64,000 nucleotides of DNA from Sva-07 sp963774765 (GTDB taxonomy: Bacteria; Actinomycetota; Acidimicrobiia; Acidimicrobiales; Ilumatobacteraceae). Under the pieces are notes generated by a model, which did not search any database, was not told the origin of the DNA, and saw nothing but the letters and a program-made list of their open reading frames with translations. The position numbers were made by a program, and so were the translations under genes. The stretch lies in assembly GCA_963774765.1 (NCBI GenBank), contig CAVZGP010000030.1, positions 124,001 to 188,000 on the forward strand. The letters run 5' to 3'. The first letter of the stretch is position 1; every line of letters begins with the position of its first letter. Positions 62,590 to 64,000 of this stretch are shown one piece after another.

Positions 62590-63692
62590 TGGTCGAAGAA
62601 GCTGGCGACGGTGTGCTGGTGGAGGTTGTCGGCGAAGTCGGCTGGGTCGAATGCGTCGGGGTCGATGGGGCCGCCGGCCCATTCGAGCCGCTCGTCGTGT
62701 TCGGGGTGCGTCGGGTCGGCGAGGATGTCGAGCAAGTCGCTGTAGCCCCACAGACCGCCGCAGTCCTCGGGTGGGCAGGCTCGTCGGCCGTCGATGCAGT
62801 CCGGGATCGTTGCGACCTCGCTGGCCGAGGTGGTGTTCTCCACGATGATGTCGTGGTCCCAGTTGTCACCGAAGTCGTAGAGGTAGCGGATCTTGCGGGC
62901 CCCGCCGCTGAGTGCTTGGTCGATACTGACGCGGCGTTCGTCTTTGACGGGTGTCCAGTCGTCTTCGTCGGGGATGCCGTAGCGGACGCCGTCGATGTCG
63001 AAGTCGTGGAGGTGGCAGTTCCACCATCCGAACGCGGCTTGGATGACGGTGTGGAGGTGGGCGACGGTTTCGCCACCATCGACCACGATGCGCCGCCAGA
63101 TGGGCGGCTTGGATCCGCGCAAGGTCACCTTGAGTTGATGAACACGTCGGCCCGTCGGCGTGGCGACCGGCTTGTGCGGTGTGCGCAGGTTGATGACTTC
63201 GGCATCGGTGGCGAAGAATGCTGCGAGTTCGTCGGCCGGCGAGCCGTGCCGCTTCATCAGCGGGCCGAGAATCAACTCAGACAGTCGCATCGACATCGCG
63301 AACAAGTCTGGGTCGTGCGGGCCCCAGACACCTTCGCCCTGGAACGCGAACTCGTTCATCACACCGACGATCTGGCGATCGTTCGTCGGTGCGACCCGAA
63401 TCTCTCCCATCTCCGCGAGTTCGGCCCTGATCATGTGGTCGGGAATGCCATGCGCGCGCAGAACCTCAGCGATTGCTTCGGGTGCTCGGTCGAGGAGTTT
63501 GCCGGCGGGGGCGAGTGGTGTGAACACGGGGATCATCGTTGCGGTGTTGACGAGCAGGGCGGCCTGTGGTTTCCAGAACAGGGCGGTGGCGAACCAGTCG
63601 CCGAGCGCCGTGGTCGACTCGTCGTCGATCGACGCAGCCGGTGCCTGTTTCAGACGGTCGCGGAGCTTCTTGGTGCCACGAATGATCAGCAT
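62586..63692 (-). CDS. DUF6933 plus plasmid pRiA4b ORF-3 family protein
   Basis: 368 residues. The N-terminal domain (MLIIRGTKKLRDRLK..., GDWFATALFWKPQAALLVN, VINLRT) fits DUF6933. The C-terminal domain from about 183 (HQLKVTLRGSKPPIWRRIVVDGGETVAHLHTVIQAAFGWWNCHLHDFDIDG, YLYDFGDNWDHDIIVE, CPPEDCGGLWGY) is the pRiA4b ORF-3 domain, common on plasmids and in mobile islands. Function unknown. It lies next to the integrase gene, consistent with cargo of the integrated element. Confidence 0.9.
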   Translation of the reverse strand: MLIIRGTKKLRDRLKQAPAASIDDESTTALGDWFATALFWKPQAALLVNTATMIPVFTPLAPAGKLLDRAPEAIAEVLRAHGIPDHMIRAELAEMGEIRVAPTNDRQIVGVMNEFAFQGEGVWGPHDPDLFAMSMRLSELILGPLMKRHGSPADELAAFFATDAEVINLRTPHKPVATPTGRRVHQLKVTLRGSKPPIWRRIVVDGGETVAHLHTVIQAAFGWWNCHLHDFDIDGVRYGIPDEDDWTPVKDERRVSIDQALSGGARKIRYLYDFGDNWDHDIIVENTTSASEVATIPDCIDGRRACPPEDCGGLWGYSDLLDILADPTHPEHDERLEWAGGPIDPDAFDPADFADNLHQHTVASFFDQ

Positions 63693-63696
63693 GGGA

Positions 63697-64000
63697 TCAT
63701 TCTCGCGCTCCGGCCGGCTGACCCAGAACGGCGTCGAGGTGTTCGGCTGCGGCTTCGTCCTGCGCTGGGACCCAGGCCCAGTAGACGTCGAGAGTGGTGG
63801 AGGTGCGGGCGTGGCCGAGCCGGTTGGAGACGGTGCGCAGGTCGACGCCGGCGGTGAGGAGTTCGGTCGCGACGAAGTGGCGGAGCCCGTGGAGCTTGAC
63901 GTGATCCAATCCGGCTCGCTTGCGGAGTCGTTCCCAACGCCTCGTGACCAATTCGGGTCTCCACGGCTCGGTCGCCTCCACGTTGCGGGCGAAGACGAGA
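63697..64000 (-). CDS. Tyrosine recombinase/integrase, C-terminal part (5' end outside window)
   Basis: The frame is open to the window edge (VFARNVEATEPWRPELVTRRW). Catalytic motifs of the tyrosine-integrase family: HGLRHFVATELL (HxxR), RLGHARTSTTLDVY with the GH pair and the nucleophilic Tyr. Integrases of this kind insert elements into tRNA 3' ends. The tRNA-Gly piece at 59729-59771 would be the distal attachment site of the same element. Confidence 0.92.
   Translation of the reverse strand, partial: LVFARNVEATEPWRPELVTRRWERLRKRAGLDHVKLHGLRHFVATELLTAGVDLRTVSNRLGHARTSTTLDVYWAWVPAQDEAAAEHLDAVLGQPAGARE

Overview
The window reads as high-GC actinobacterial chromosome. Start codons are ATG or GTG, many genes overlap by 1-4 bases (ATGA or GTGA), and some promoters look leaderless. 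A secreted protein ends in copies of a wall-domain type (LVPARLLETR ... VDVNGYVP) that I associate with Acidimicrobiia such as Ilumatobacter. Together with a heliorhodopsin this points to an Ilumatobacter-like member of the Acidimicrobiia. That placement is inference; no rRNA gene or marker set lies in the window.

Left part (0-8.5 kb): the end of a CtpE-like P-type ATPase, a translationally coupled pair of cytochrome P450 and a phosphoenolpyruvate-utilizing protein without an ATP-grasp domain, a permuted-papain-type protein, and a GrdB-like selenoprotein with an in-frame TGA at the UxxC position.

Envelope/sensing locus (8.6-21.3 kb): a minus-strand operon encodes three secreted YHYH-domain proteins, a HupE/UreJ-type membrane protein with an EF-hand, and an OmpR-type two-component pair. 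It is transcribed away from a plus-strand operon with a lipoprotein, two adaptor proteins carrying peptidoglycan-binding repeats, and a MacB-type ABC exporter. A TCACAG direct repeat in the shared intergenic region recurs 5' of two lipoprotein genes at 57-58.7 kb, so a regulon is likely.

Metabolic middle (21-47 kb): tandem sulfatases, an aldo/keto reductase, a FGGY kinase coupled to a sphingosine-phosphate-lyase-like PLP enzyme, a 1720-residue secreted protein with PKD domain and an edema-factor-like stretch, a serine hydrolase, a VapBC pair and a decayed second copy, a phytanoyl-CoA dioxygenase-type protein, a class III aminotransferase, a TetR-controlled small operon with a visible operator, and an acyltransferase/DUF1295 pair.

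Light island (47.5-56.3 kb): a B12-binding regulator with the CarH-type Wx9EH motif, an SDR/DUF2867-type protein, an MpaB-like protein, two SRPBCC proteins, an SDR, a CPD photolyase, a fasciclin lipoprotein and a heliorhodopsin, with AT-rich operator-like palindromes between them.

Right end (56.5-64 kb): mobile DNA. An ISL3 remnant truncates a lipoprotein gene. A 43-base 3' piece of tRNA-Gly(CCC) looks like an attachment site. Beyond it lie a VapC gene split by an IS21-type element, its VapB, a pRiA4b ORF-3 family protein and a tyrosine integrase running off the window.

At least five well-conserved genes (ABC ATPase, acyltransferase, SDR, photolyase, heliorhodopsin 3' end) carry single-base indels, mostly in C/G runs. 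They look more like assembly errors or very recent mutations than old decay.
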